From Sphingomonas liriopis (GTDB taxonomy: Bacteria; Pseudomonadota; Alphaproteobacteria; Sphingomonadales; Sphingomonadaceae): a DNA stretch of 64,000 nt. Position 1 is the stretch's first letter. Each line of letters starts with the position of its first letter. Of the stretch, positions 1 through 7,865 are shown piece by piece. The notes below the pieces were generated by a model. It saw nothing but the letters and a program-made list of their open reading frames with translations, ran no database searches and was not told the origin of the DNA. Both the position numbers and the translations under genes were made by a program. The stretch is from positions 124,001 to 188,000 of the forward strand of contig NZ_JAMLDY010000003.1 of assembly GCF_024211255.1 (NCBI RefSeq), read 5' to 3'.

Positions 1-1199
1 ACCAGATCGTCGTCGCCTCCGCCGCGGTCGAGGAGGACGTCGCCGACATCGTCGCCGCCGACCGTCTGGGCTGCGCCCGCGCCAGCCGCGCGCAATTGCT
101 CAGCACGCTGTTCAACCAAAGCGCGCTGCCGATCGGCGTCGCCGGGACCAGCGGCAAGTCGACCGTCACCGGGATGATCGGCTGGATCCTGCACGCCACC
201 GGCCGCGACCCGACGGTGATGAACGGCGCGGTGATGAAGAATTTCGCACATCCGCAAGCCCCCTTCGCCAGCGCGCTGGTCGGCGACGGCGCGGCGTTCG
301 TCAGCGAGGTGGACGAGAGCGACGGGTCGATCGCCGATTACCGGCCGCGGATCGCGGTGCTCAACAACGTCAGCCTCGACCACAAGGGGCTGGACGAATT
401 GCGCACCCTGTTCGCCGGCTTCATCGCCAAGGCGGAGACGGCGATCGTCAACATCGACAATGACGAAGCCGCCGCGATCGCCGCGACGCTGCCGCCCGAG
501 CGGGTCGCGACCTTCGCGCTCGACCGCGACGCCGATTTCGCCGCGCGCGGGATCGTCGAGGCGCCGTTCGCGGTGCGTTTCGACCTGATCGCCGGCGGCG
601 GCGCGGCGATCGCGGTCGCGCTGCAGGTGCCCGGCCGGCACAACGTCGCCAACGCGCTCGCCGCGATCGCCGCCGCGGTGGCGGCGGGCGTCCCGCTGGC
701 CGAGGCGGCGGCGGCGATCGGCGGCTTCACCGGGCTGCGCCGCCGCTTCGATCTCGTTGGAGAGGCCGGCGGCGTCGCGGTGATCGACGATTTCGGCCAC
801 AACCCCGACAAGATCGCCGCGACGCTCGATACGCTGCACGCCTTTCCGGGGCGGTTGCTCGTACTGTTCCAGCCGCACGGTTACGGTCCTCTGAAGGTCA
901 TGCGCCACGAGCTGGTCGCGATGTTCGCAGAGAAACTGGCGCCCGGCGACGTGCTGGTGCTGCCCGACCCGGTCTATTTCGGCGGCACCGTCGCGCGAGA
1001 GGTCGGCAGCGCGGCCATCGTCGCCGATGTCGTCGCGAGCGGGCGCGAAGCGCATCACGTCGCGGATCGCGCGACCGCGGCGGCGCGGCTGGTCGACATG
1101 GCGCAGGCCGGCGATCGGATCGTCGTGATGGGCGCACGCGACGACACGTTGAGCCTGCTCGCCGCCGACATGCTGGGAACGCTGCGCGCGCGGGGATAG
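1..1199 (+). CDS. Mur ligase-family protein (5' end outside window)
   Basis: ATP-dependent amide-ligase fold of the MurC/Mpl type. The frame is open from base 3, so the start lies upstream and about 398 residues are visible. The P-loop GTSGKST is followed by the Mur central domain (EVDESDGSI, then NNVSLDHKG) and a C-terminal domain with the GRHNVANALAAIAA and DDFGHNPDKI motifs typical of muramyl ligases. By family knowledge it couples ATP hydrolysis to adding an amino acid or peptide to a UDP-MurNAc-like or related acid. The exact substrate cannot be read from this part. It is short for canonical MurC, so a specialised or recycling Mur ligase is as likely as a cell-wall enzyme. Confidence 0.85.
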   Translation, partial: QIVVASAAVEEDVADIVAADRLGCARASRAQLLSTLFNQSALPIGVAGTSGKSTVTGMIGWILHATGRDPTVMNGAVMKNFAHPQAPFASALVGDGAAFVSEVDESDGSIADYRPRIAVLNNVSLDHKGLDELRTLFAGFIAKAETAIVNIDNDEAAAIAATLPPERVATFALDRDADFAARGIVEAPFAVRFDLIAGGGAAIAVALQVPGRHNVANALAAIAAAVAAGVPLAEAAAAIGGFTGLRRRFDLVGEAGGVAVIDDFGHNPDKIAATLDTLHAFPGRLLVLFQPHGYGPLKVMRHELVAMFAEKLAPGDVLVLPDPVYFGGTVAREVGSAAIVADVVASGREAHHVADRATAAARLVDMAQAGDRIVVMGARDDTLSLLAADMLGTLRARG

Positions 1200-1220
1200 T
1201 TTTGCTGTGGGAGGTACGCG

Positions 1221-1457
1221 ATGAACCCCTTCACCGATTACCCGGCCTCGGTCGGCGAAAGCTACCCCGCGCACTGGCGTGTCGCGACCCGCTTCGGGTT
1301 GCGGATGATCGGCGGCGGCGTCGCCGCGCTGGTCCACGGCGTCTTCCCCTTCCTGTTCACCACTACCGGCAGCCGCACGATCGAGGCGCTGCACGGCGAG
1401 ATCGTCGCCAAGCGCGCCGACGAGGTGCAGAAGCGCACGGTCGAATTCGTGATCTGA
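1221..1457 (+). CDS. DUF6356-family small protein
   Basis: A 78-aa protein that I match to the DUF6356 family of sphingomonads by its N-terminus (MNPFTDYPASVGESY) and overall length. It has one hydrophobic stretch (about residues 27-50, GLRMIGGGVAALVHGVFPFL) and a charged C-terminal helix. The function is unknown. A Shine-Dalgarno-like GGGAGG lies about 7 bases before the ATG. It follows the Mur ligase gene by 21 bases and may be cotranscribed with it. Confidence is high that it is coding, moderate for the family name. Confidence 0.75.
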   Translation: MNPFTDYPASVGESYPAHWRVATRFGLRMIGGGVAALVHGVFPFLFTTTGSRTIEALHGEIVAKRADEVQKRTVEFVI

Positions 1458-1458
1458 T

Positions 1459-1505
1459 GTAAAGCTCGCTTGACGTAAAGCTCGCTTTCCATGTAAAGCT
1501 TCCTT
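1459..1505 (+). repeat. Three direct repeats in front of the membrane protein/XRE operon
   Basis: GTAAAGCTCGCTT occurs at 1459-1471 and 1475-1487, and as GTAAAGCTTCCTT at 1493-1505. The start-to-start spacings are 16 and 18 bases. A possible promoter overlaps them: TTGACG at 1470-1475, then 16 bases, then TGTAAA at 1492-1497. A strong GAAGGAGG (1517-1524) follows, before the ATG at 1531. The arrangement suggests an operator array for the XRE regulator encoded in the same operon; that is inference. Confidence 0.6.
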
Positions 1506-1530
1506 CACAACGAATCGAAGGAGGTTTCCC

Positions 1531-1935
1531 ATGGCCGTCTCTCCCGCCCAGCGCCGCTACAATTGGCGCGTCGTCATTCTTGCGATCGTCTATGCCGCCG
1601 TGCTGCTGCCGGTATGCTGGCTGTTCGCGCGCCACCTCGTCCACGGCCCGCTCGCCTATCTGCTCGGCGCGCTGCCCGCCTTGCCGGTATCGGGGTTCTT
1701 CGTGGCGATCGGCCTGTATCTCGCCCAGGAGCGCGACGAATATCTGCGCATGCTGCTCGTCCGCCAGTCGCTGATCGCGACCGGGGTGGCGATGACCGCG
1801 GCGACCTTCTGGGGCTTTCTCGAAGGGTTCGACCTGCTGCCGCACGTCGTCGGCTATGCCTGGCCGATCGTCTGGTTCGCCGGGCTCGGCTTCGGCGCGG
1901 GCGTTAATGCCGCGATCGAGCGGAGGGCGGCATGA
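1531..1935 (+). CDS. Small four-helix integral membrane protein
   Basis: A 134-aa protein with about four hydrophobic segments (roughly residues 13-33, 39-60, 78-98 and 104-124) and short charged loops such as AQERDEYLRML. I do not recognise a named family. It starts at an ATG behind a strong GAAGGAGG site. Its last four bases overlap the start of the following XRE-type regulator (ATGA), so the two are translationally coupled. Pairs of a small membrane protein with a YozG-type XRE regulator are common, and the membrane protein may be what the regulator controls. No transport or enzymatic motif is visible. Confidence 0.8.
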   Translation: MAVSPAQRRYNWRVVILAIVYAAVLLPVCWLFARHLVHGPLAYLLGALPALPVSGFFVAIGLYLAQERDEYLRMLLVRQSLIATGVAMTAATFWGFLEGFDLLPHVVGYAWPIVWFAGLGFGAGVNAAIERRAA

Positions 1936-2135
1936 ACAACCGTCTGCGCGATCTGCGCAACGCACGCGGCTGGTCGCAGCAACACCTCGGCGACCAGCTC
2001 GAGGTCAGCCGCCAGAGCGTCAACGCGATCGAGACGGGGCGCTACGACCCGTCGCTCCCCCTCGCCTTCAGGATCGCCGAACTGTTCGGCCTCACCATCG
2101 AAGACGTCTTCGTCAGCCCGTCCAAGGAGAAGTGA
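1932..2135 (+). CDS. XRE-family (YozG-like) helix-turn-helix regulator
   Basis: A 67-aa protein that is essentially one HTH_3 domain: NNRLRDLRNARGWSQQHLGD, then VSRQSVNAIETGRYDPSLPL, which is the Cro/CI helix pair, then a short FGLTIEDVF segment. Proteins of this size and sequence are stand-alone DNA-binding regulators. It overlaps the preceding membrane-protein gene by 4 bases. The three GTAAAGCT direct repeats upstream of that operon are the obvious candidate binding sites for autoregulation. The AAGGAG near its 3' end probably also serves as the ribosome binding site of the next gene. Confidence 0.9.
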   Translation: MNNRLRDLRNARGWSQQHLGDQLEVSRQSVNAIETGRYDPSLPLAFRIAELFGLTIEDVFVSPSKEK

Positions 2136-2136
2136 C

Positions 2137-3048
2137 ATGAAGTATCTCGGCCTCCGCCTCGCCGCCTCCGCGCTCACGCTGGGCGTCGTCCTCCATCCCG
2201 CCGCGAGCCATGCCGCGACGCCGGCGCCGGTCACGCAGATGGCGCATATCTCGGTCGTCGCCACCGGCAAGGGATCGCCGGTGATCCTGATCCCCGGCCT
2301 CGCCTGCCCGCGCGCGGTCTATGACGACGTCGTCGCCGACCTCGCCAGGACGCATCGCGTCATCCTGGTGCAGGTCAACGGGTTCGGCGGCGATGCGCCG
2401 GGCGCCAATCTGAAGCCGGGCATCCTCGACGGGATCGTCGCCGACCTCCATGGCTATATCGGGCGCGAGCGACTGCGGGACGTCGCGGTCGTCGGCCATT
2501 CGATGGGCGGGCTGGTCGCGATGATGCTGGCGAAGGCACATCCCGGCGACGCCGGCAGGTTGATGATCGTCGATTCGCTGCCCTATTTCGCGGTGCTGAT
2601 GGCGCCGCCCGGCGTCGATCCCACCCCGGCCATGGTCGCGCCCCAGGCAGCGAAGATGCGCGACGGGATCGCAGCCAACTACGGCAAGCCGCTGGATGCG
2701 GCGACGCTGGACGCCCAGACCCGCGGCCTCGCGCTCAAGCCCGCGAGCGTCGCGACGATGAAACGCTGGGCGATGGCGGCCGACGCGCGAGTGACAGCAC
2801 AGGCGATGTACGAGGATCTCACCACCGATCTGCGGCCTGCACTGGCGTCGATCACGACGCCGATCACCTTGGTCTACCCGTGGAACGCGGGCGGCCCGAC
2901 CAAGGCGATGGCCGATCCCTTCTATCGCCGGCAATATGCCGCCGCCCCGCGGATCGACTATGTCGATATCGGCGATGCCGCGCATATGGTGATGCTGGAC
3001 CAGCCAGCGGCGTTCCGGGCGGCGCTCATGGCGTTCCTGGCGAAATAG
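2137..3048 (+). CDS. Exported alpha/beta hydrolase
   Basis: A 303-aa protein with an N-terminal Sec signal (MKYLGLRLAASALTLGVVL, cut probably after SHAA), so it acts in the periplasm or outside. The alpha/beta hydrolase fold is shown by the oxyanion region PVILIPGLACP, the nucleophile elbow GHSMGG (Ser about residue 124), an Asp-containing strand and the terminal His in GDAAHMVMLDQP. The substrate is unknown. The start lies one base after the stop of the XRE gene and uses the AAGGAG inside that gene, so it is probably the third gene of the same operon. Confidence 0.88.
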   Translation: MKYLGLRLAASALTLGVVLHPAASHAATPAPVTQMAHISVVATGKGSPVILIPGLACPRAVYDDVVADLARTHRVILVQVNGFGGDAPGANLKPGILDGIVADLHGYIGRERLRDVAVVGHSMGGLVAMMLAKAHPGDAGRLMIVDSLPYFAVLMAPPGVDPTPAMVAPQAAKMRDGIAANYGKPLDAATLDAQTRGLALKPASVATMKRWAMAADARVTAQAMYEDLTTDLRPALASITTPITLVYPWNAGGPTKAMADPFYRRQYAAAPRIDYVDIGDAAHMVMLDQPAAFRAALMAFLAK

Positions 3049-3128
3049 GTGGAGGACAGGCGCAGATCGGTTACCGGCGCGACGTTCGCCCGGATGACGC
3101 GCGCGGCGCGGGACGGTAAAGCCATGCA

Positions 3129-3851
3129 ATGACCCAAGCCCCCCGCCCCCGCCTCGCCTACCGCCACAGCCCCGGCAGCGGACCGACGATCGTCTTCCTG
3201 CCCGGCTACGCCTCCGACATGAACGGCACCAAGGCGCTGGCGCTGGAGGCATGGGCGCGAGCGGAGGGACGCGCGTTTCTGCGCTTCGACTATGGCGGCT
3301 GCGGCGAGAGCGAGGGCGCGTTCGAGGAGCAGACGCTCGCCGGCTGGCGCGACGATACGGTCGCGATGCTCGACCAGATCGCCACGGGGCCGGCGGTGCT
3401 CGTCGGATCGTCGATGGGCGGCTGGCTGATGCTGCTCGCCGCCAGGGCACGGCCGGAACAGGTGGTGGGCCTGATCGGCATCGCGCCGGCGCCTGACTTC
3501 ACCGACTGGGGTTTTTCGACCGAGGACAAGATGACGATGCTGACCGAGGGACGGCTGGAACGTGCCAACCCCTATGGCCCCGAACCGACCGTCTATACGC
3601 GCGGCTTCTTCCAGTCGGGCGAGGCGAACCGGACGATGTTCGGCGCGATCCCCTTCGACGGCCCGGTGCGGCTGGTGCAGGGACAGGCCGATCCCGACGT
3701 GCCCTGGCACCGCACGGTGGCGCTCGCCGGGCTGATCCGTTCAGCCGACGTGCAGACGTGGCTGGTCAAGGACGGCGACCACCGCCTGTCGCGCGACGCC
3801 GACGTCGCGCTGATCGTCCGGGCGGTCGAGGACGTGCTGCACCGCTTATGA
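3129..3851 (+). CDS. Cytoplasmic alpha/beta hydrolase (ABHD10/esterase type)
   Basis: A 240-aa serine hydrolase without a signal peptide. It shows PTIVFLPGYASDMNGTKA near the N-terminus, FDYGGCGES, the nucleophile motif GSSMGGW (Ser about residue 98), and a C-terminal GDHRLSR that supplies the catalytic His. The size and the FLPGYASDM motif resemble the palmitoyl-protein thioesterase ABHD10/carboxylesterase group; the natural substrate is unknown. Its stop overlaps the start of the TPR gene by four bases (ATGA), so the two are coupled. Confidence 0.88.
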   Translation: MTQAPRPRLAYRHSPGSGPTIVFLPGYASDMNGTKALALEAWARAEGRAFLRFDYGGCGESEGAFEEQTLAGWRDDTVAMLDQIATGPAVLVGSSMGGWLMLLAARARPEQVVGLIGIAPAPDFTDWGFSTEDKMTMLTEGRLERANPYGPEPTVYTRGFFQSGEANRTMFGAIPFDGPVRLVQGQADPDVPWHRTVALAGLIRSADVQTWLVKDGDHRLSRDADVALIVRAVEDVLHRL

Positions 3852-4615
3852 TCCTGATCCTTGCCGTCGCCCTGCAGGCCGCCGCCGCCAGGCCCGCCGA
3901 CCCGCGCGAGGCGCGCTACGACCGCTGCGTCGCGCTGGCGGCGAGCGATCCCGCCGCGGCGCGAGCGGAGGCGGTACGCTGGGGCGCGGCGGGCGGCGGC
4001 TGGTTCGCGCGGCAATGCGCCGGCCTCGCTTATGCGCAGCAGGGCGATTTCGCCGCCGCGGCGGGCGAGTTCGAGGCGGCGGCGAAGGCGGCAGAGCTGG
4101 CGCACGACAAGCGCGCCGCCAATTACTGGGCGCAGGCCGGCAATGCGCGGCTGGCGGCGGGCGACGTGCCGCGGGCGCGGGTCGCGCTCGACACCGCGAT
4201 CGTCGCGGGGACGCTGCAGGGGCTGGCGCTCGGCGAGGCGCAGCTCGACCATGCACGCGTGCTGGTCGCTGCCGGTGAGACCGAAGCGGCACGGCGCGAT
4301 ATCGACATGGCGCTGGCGACCGCCGGCGACGATCCGCTCGCGTGGCTGCTGTCGGCGACGCTGGCGCGACGCGACGGCGACCTGCCGCGCGCGAAGAAGG
4401 ATATCGGCGAGGCATTGAAACGCTCGGCGGACGATGCCTCGGTGCAGCTGGAGGCGGGCAATATCGCGGCGCTGGGTCGTGACGAAGCGGGAGCGCGCGC
4501 GGCATGGACCGAGGCCGCAAGGCTCGCGCCGAACGCACCGGCGGGTAAGAACGCGCTGGCGGCGCTGGCGCAGTTCGGCGATGCGCCGCAACGGGCGGTG
4601 CCGGCGGGACGCTGA
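3848..4615 (+). CDS. Exported tetratricopeptide-repeat protein
   Basis: About 255 aa. I place the start at ATG 3848, overlapping the previous stop, because it gives an immediate signal sequence (MILILAVALQAAAARP). The mature part is Ala-rich with repeated helical hairpins typical of TPR/Sel1-like scaffolds (AAAAGEFEAAAKAAELAHDK, AKKDIGEALKRSADDASVQL, GRDEAGARAAWTEAARLAPN). It probably binds proteins in the periplasm. No catalytic motif is visible. The gene is followed by a class A palindromic repeat that may end the operon. Confidence 0.82.
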   Translation: MILILAVALQAAAARPADPREARYDRCVALAASDPAAARAEAVRWGAAGGGWFARQCAGLAYAQQGDFAAAAGEFEAAAKAAELAHDKRAANYWAQAGNARLAAGDVPRARVALDTAIVAGTLQGLALGEAQLDHARVLVAAGETEAARRDIDMALATAGDDPLAWLLSATLARRDGDLPRAKKDIGEALKRSADDASVQLEAGNIAALGRDEAGARAAWTEAARLAPNAPAGKNALAALAQFGDAPQRAVPAGR

Positions 4616-4668
4616 TCCGGCTGTGGCGGCCACATAAGGTTCGCACCCCACCCCGCCCAAACCTCCCC

Positions 4669-4775
4669 CGTCACCCCGGACCTGTTCCAGGGTCCACTCC
4701 GCGGCGAGGCATACGGCCGGAGACGAGAGCGCACGCGCCCGGCCCGGTGGGCCCCGGAACAAGTCCGGGGTGACG
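4669..4775. repeat. Class A palindromic repeat, copy 1
   Basis: Long imperfect inverted repeat with outer arms CGTCACCCCGGACCTGTTCC and its complement ending GGGGTGACG. The inner part contains GGTCCACTCCGCGGCGAGGC and GTGGGCCCCGGAACAAG. It lies between the TPR gene and gloA. Related copies are at 9799, 12661, 21198, 29861, 43061, 55867 and 58283, with a minimal form at 7769. Confidence 0.9.
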
Positions 4776-4881
4776 GGGGGCTTTTGGAAAGCTTGGGGGC
4801 AGCAAACGCCCCCCCCGGCACGCTCTGGCCACCTGCGCGTTGGGGGCGTAACACGCACCCGAACCAGCGCAGGACCCTTGC

Positions 4882-5316
4882 ATGCATTACCTCCACACGA
4901 TGATCCGCGTCACCGATCCAGATGCGACGATCGCCTTCTTCGAACTGCTCGGGCTGAAGGAGGTGCGACGGCTGGAGAATGAGAAGGGCCGCTTCACGCT
5001 GATCTTCCTCGCCGCGGACGAGGATATGAACGCACCCGGCGAACGCGCCAAGGCCGAGGTCGAGCTGACCCATAATTGGGACCCGGAGGAGTATGGCAGC
5101 GGCCGCAATTTCGGCCATCTCGCCTATCGCGTCGACAATATCTACGACACCTGCCAGCGGTTGATGGATGGCGGCGTCACGATCAACCGCCCGCCGCGCG
5201 ACGGCCATATGGCGTTCGTCAAGACCCCCGACGGCATCTCGATCGAGTTGTTGCAGAACGGCGTGCTCGATCCGGCCGAGCCCTGGGCATCGATGCCGAA
5301 CACCGGGACCTGGTGA
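4882..5316 (+). CDS. gloA: Lactoylglutathione lyase (glyoxalase I)
   Basis: A 144-aa VOC-fold protein that isomerises the hemithioacetal of methylglyoxal and glutathione to S-lactoylglutathione in the cytoplasm. It carries the two betaalphabetabetabeta modules expected: MHYLHTMIRVTD with the first metal His, ELTHNWD, then FGHLAYRVDN and VKTPDGISIEL with the second His/Glu ligand pair. The length matches bacterial Ni/Zn GloA. Its stop overlaps the start of gloB (TGATG), so both steps of glutathione-dependent methylglyoxal detoxification are made from one coupled operon. Confidence 0.93.
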   Translation: MHYLHTMIRVTDPDATIAFFELLGLKEVRRLENEKGRFTLIFLAADEDMNAPGERAKAEVELTHNWDPEEYGSGRNFGHLAYRVDNIYDTCQRLMDGGVTINRPPRDGHMAFVKTPDGISIELLQNGVLDPAEPWASMPNTGTW

Positions 5317-6044
5317 TGCCGCTGGAGATCGTCCGCGTCCCGGTGCTCAGCGACAATTACGCCTGGCTGGTCCACGATCCCGCCAGCGGCGAGACGGTCG
5401 CGGTCGATCCGGGCGAGGCGGCGCCGGTGCAGGCCGCCGCCGCGGCGCGCGGCTGGACCATCGATCAGGTGTGGACGACGCACTGGCACCCCGACCACAC
5501 CGGCGGCAACGCGGCGTTGCAGGCGGCCGGCGCGCGGATCACCGGCCCCGCGGCAGAGGCGGCGAAGATTCCGACGCTCGACGTCACCGTCGCGGAAGGT
5601 GACACGGTGCGGATCGGGACGGAGGTCGCGACCGTGCTCCACGTCCCCGGCCATACCGCGGGGCACATCGCCTTTTACCTTGCCGAGGATGACGTGATCT
5701 TCACCGGCGATACCCTGTTCGCGCTCGGCTGCGGCCGGTTGTTCGAGGGCACGGCGGCGGAGATGTTCGCCAACATGGCGCGCTATGCCGAACTGCCCGA
5801 TGCGACGCGCGTCTATTGCGGGCATGAATATACCCAGTCGAACGGCCGCTTTGCGCTGACGGTCGAGCCGGACAATGCCGCACTCGTCGCCCGGATGCAC
5901 GACGTCGATGCGGCACGCGCGGCGGGCGAGGCAACCGTGCCGACGACGATCGGGCTGGAACGCGCGACCAATCCGTTCCTGCGCGCCGTCGATGCGGAGG
6001 AACTGGCCAAGCTGCGGTCGCAAAAGGATAATTTTCAGGGCTGA
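5316..6044 (+). CDS. gloB: Hydroxyacylglutathione hydrolase (glyoxalase II)
   Basis: A 242-aa metallo-beta-lactamase-fold enzyme that hydrolyses S-lactoylglutathione to D-lactate and glutathione. The start MPLEIVRVPVLSDNY is taken at 5316, directly overlapping the gloA stop. The binuclear metal motif THWHPDHTGGN (HxHxDH) is present, with later ligands in HVPGHTAGHI, FTGDTLF and CGHEYTQSN. The C-terminal helical domain ends with NPFLRA and KDNFQG, as in typical GloB. Coupling with gloA gives the complete pathway. Confidence 0.95.
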   Translation: MPLEIVRVPVLSDNYAWLVHDPASGETVAVDPGEAAPVQAAAAARGWTIDQVWTTHWHPDHTGGNAALQAAGARITGPAAEAAKIPTLDVTVAEGDTVRIGTEVATVLHVPGHTAGHIAFYLAEDDVIFTGDTLFALGCGRLFEGTAAEMFANMARYAELPDATRVYCGHEYTQSNGRFALTVEPDNAALVARMHDVDAARAAGEATVPTTIGLERATNPFLRAVDAEELAKLRSQKDNFQG

Positions 6045-6075
6045 TGCGTTCGGACGGTTGCAGGAGAACAGGATC

Positions 6076-6486
6076 ATGAAAGCGGTATTGGCGGCGATCA
6101 TCCTATGCGGCGTCGCGGGTTGCGCGCAGACACCGCAGCAGCGGCTGGCGACGGAGCGCGCCGATGCCGCCGCGGCGGTCGATCTGGGCAAGGAGCTCGC
6201 CGGGCTGACCCCGCGCGAAACCTCGGGATGCATGCCGCGTTATCCGACGACGCAGGTCAAGGCCTATGGCCCGACGATCGTCTACACGGTCAGCCGCGGC
6301 CTCAAATTCCGCAGCGACACCGCGGGCGGTTGCGAACGCGTCGGGCGCGGCGACATTCTCATCACCCGCTCCCCCACCGGCCAGTTGTGCCAGGGCGATA
6401 TCGCGCAGACGATCGATTCGGGATCGCGGACGTTCAGCGGCAGCTGCTCGTTCGGGCCGTTCGTCCGCTACACCAAGGGATCGTGA
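6076..6486 (+). CDS. Small exported lipoprotein-like protein
   Basis: A 136-aa protein with a lipoprotein-type signal (MKAVLAAIILCGVAGCAQTP; lipobox VAGC, Cys about residue 16). The mature part has four further cysteines (SGC, GGC, GQLC, GSC) that could form two disulfides. No family is recognised. It resembles the next gene in the order GP-T/S-IV..., GQLC and a C-terminal aromatic-Pro/Val-Tyr-Thr segment, so the two look like tandem paralogues. The start is ATG 6076 behind a weak AGGAGAA. Confidence 0.75.
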   Translation: MKAVLAAIILCGVAGCAQTPQQRLATERADAAAAVDLGKELAGLTPRETSGCMPRYPTTQVKAYGPTIVYTVSRGLKFRSDTAGGCERVGRGDILITRSPTGQLCQGDIAQTIDSGSRTFSGSCSFGPFVRYTKGS

Positions 6487-6487
6487 G

Positions 6488-6853
6488 ATGAGGCGGCCGC
6501 CGGTCGCCGTCGCGCTGGCGCTGCCGCTGCTGGGTGCGGCCTCCGACCCCCTCGCCGGCCGGATCGCGGGGCCAGCGGAAAATTGCATCACGGTTTCGCG
6601 CACCAACGGCCCGTCGATCGTCGACGCGCATACCATCCTGTACACCGAAGGCGCCGGGCGGCGGGTGTGGAAAACCGGCCCGATCGGCGCCTGCCCGTCG
6701 CTCGAACCGCTCAGCACGATGGTGGTCGAGATATACGGCGGCCAATTGTGCCGCAACGACCGGTTCCGGGTCGTGACGCCCGGGCTGTCCATCCCTTCGG
6801 CCTATTGCCGGTTTTCCGCCTTCACGCCCTATACGCGGGCGACGACGCGTTAA
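6488..6853 (+). CDS. Small exported protein, paralogue of the upstream gene
   Basis: A 121-aa protein starting one base after the preceding stop. It has a probable signal peptide (MRRPPVAVALALPLLGAASD) without a clear lipobox. The mature part shares with its neighbour the GPSIV segment, a GxC, GQLCRND and a C-terminal CRFSAFTPYTR segment, with four cysteines in matching order. The function is unknown; extracytoplasmic location and disulfide bonding are inferred. A class B repeat follows immediately. Confidence 0.72.
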   Translation: MRRPPVAVALALPLLGAASDPLAGRIAGPAENCITVSRTNGPSIVDAHTILYTEGAGRRVWKTGPIGACPSLEPLSTMVVEIYGGQLCRNDRFRVVTPGLSIPSAYCRFSAFTPYTRATTR

Positions 6854-6867
6854 AACCGCTCCCTGCA

Positions 6868-6927
6868 CCGTTCGTGCTGAGCCTGTCGAAGCACAGATGG
6901 GTCTCAGGCCCTTCGACAGTGAGCCGG
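6868..6927. repeat. Class B palindromic repeat, copy 1
   Basis: The left arm CCGTTCGTGCTGAGCCTGTC pairs with a right arm CCCTTCGACAGTGAGCCGG around a short spacer containing AGATGGGTCTCAGG. Other copies of this family lie at 11627, 39904 (half), 45683 and 51785. All are intergenic and close to gene 3' ends. Confidence 0.85.
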
Positions 6928-6985
6928 AGGTGATGCCGCCAGCGTGGTCTGGCATCGGCGGTCGCCCTGCCCTATCTCGGATCGC

Positions 6986-7420
6986 GTGACCCTGCGCCCC
7001 TTCCATCTCGCCTTTCCCGTCCACGATCTGACCGCGGCGCGTGCCTTCTACGGCGGCACGCTCGGCTGCCCTGAGGGGCGATCGAGCGAGCGATGGATCG
7101 ACTTCGACCTGTTCGGCCATCAGATCGTCGCGCATCTCGACCCCGCCGCGCGCGCCGTCCGGGTGGCAAACGCGGTCGACGGCCATGACGTACCGGTGCC
7201 GCATTTCGGCGTCGTGCTGACCATGACCGACTGGCGCGCGCTGGCGGATCGCGTCGCCGCCGCGGGTGTACCGTTCGGCATCGCGCCGCACATCCGCTTC
7301 GCCGGCCAGCCGGGCGAACAGGCGACGATGTTCTTTTCCGACCCCTCCGGCAACGCGCTCGAATTCAAGGCGTTCGCCGACGACGCGATGCTGTTCGCCA
7401 CCACGAAGGATTCCGTATGA
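6986..7420 (+). CDS. VOC-family dioxygenase/glyoxalase-like protein
   Basis: About 144 aa with GTG start at 6986 ([20 protein letters not shown]); an upstream ATG at 6944 would add an unlikely leader. It is a two-module VOC fold: [10 protein letters not shown] carries the first metal His, [10 protein letters not shown] the second and NALEFKAF the Glu. The [11 protein letters not shown] motif is typical. Such proteins bind a divalent metal, but the substrate is not deducible. The last four bases overlap the start of the following PHA-system protein gene. Confidence 0.82.
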   Translation: MTLRPFHLAFPVHDLTAARAFYGGTLGCPEGRSSERWIDFDLFGHQIVAHLDPAARAVRVANAVDGHDVPVPHFGVVLTMTDWRALADRVAAAGVPFGIAPHIRFAGQPGEQATMFFSDPSGNALEFKAFADDAMLFATTKDSV

Positions 7421-7719
7421 GCGCGCCGATCGAACTCGACATTCCCCACAGCCTCGGCAAGCAGGCGGTGCGCGACCGGCTGGACGGCGGCATCGGCAAG
7501 ATCGGCCGGATGATCCCCGGCGGCGCGCAGGTCGACCACCGGTGGGAGGGCGACACGATGCACTTCACCGTCGGCGCGATGGGCCAGTCGATCGGCTGCC
7601 GCGCGACGGTGTCCGACGCCAACGTCCATGCGATCGTCGACCTGCCGGGGTTCCTGGGGCTGTTCGCGGGCAAGATCCGCGACGTGATCCAGCAGGAAGC
7701 GCCGAAGCTGCTGAAGTAG
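7417..7719 (+). CDS. Polyhydroxyalkanoic acid system-family protein
   Basis: A 100-aa protein recognised from [20 protein letters not shown], the following GKIG segment and the C-terminal [15 protein letters not shown]. These fit the PHA_gran_rgn family, small proteins often found near PHA granule genes. Its role is not established. It overlaps the VOC gene by 4 bases and ends convergently with regA. A minimal class A palindrome lies in the gap and could act as a two-way terminator. Confidence 0.78.
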   Translation: MSAPIELDIPHSLGKQAVRDRLDGGIGKIGRMIPGGAQVDHRWEGDTMHFTVGAMGQSIGCRATVSDANVHAIVDLPGFLGLFAGKIRDVIQQEAPKLLK

Positions 7720-7768
7720 ACGCTCCGGTGCTGTGGGACGATCGCTAGATCGCCCGCCCAGCATCCTC

Positions 7769-7797
7769 CGTCACCCCGGAACAAGTCCGGGGTGACG
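7769..7797. terminator. Minimal class A palindrome between convergent genes
   Basis: CGTCACCCCGGA-ACAAG-TCCGGGGTGACG is a perfect 12-bp stem with a 5-base loop. It lies between the ends of the PHA-system gene and regA. There is no following T-tract, so its role as a bidirectional terminator is inferred from position. It corresponds to the outer tips of the longer class A repeats with the central part removed. Confidence 0.6.
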
Positions 7798-7865
7798 GAG
7801 GAATTTGGGATGCCGCCGCGCCAGCCAGTCGGCCATGTGATCGTCCCGCACCGCGCCGGATCGCC

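Noticed and set aside
4669-4775. Class A repeats as CRISPR or tRNA-like units
   Set aside because: Copies are single, far apart and palindromic; there are no spacers, leader, cas genes or tRNA arms.
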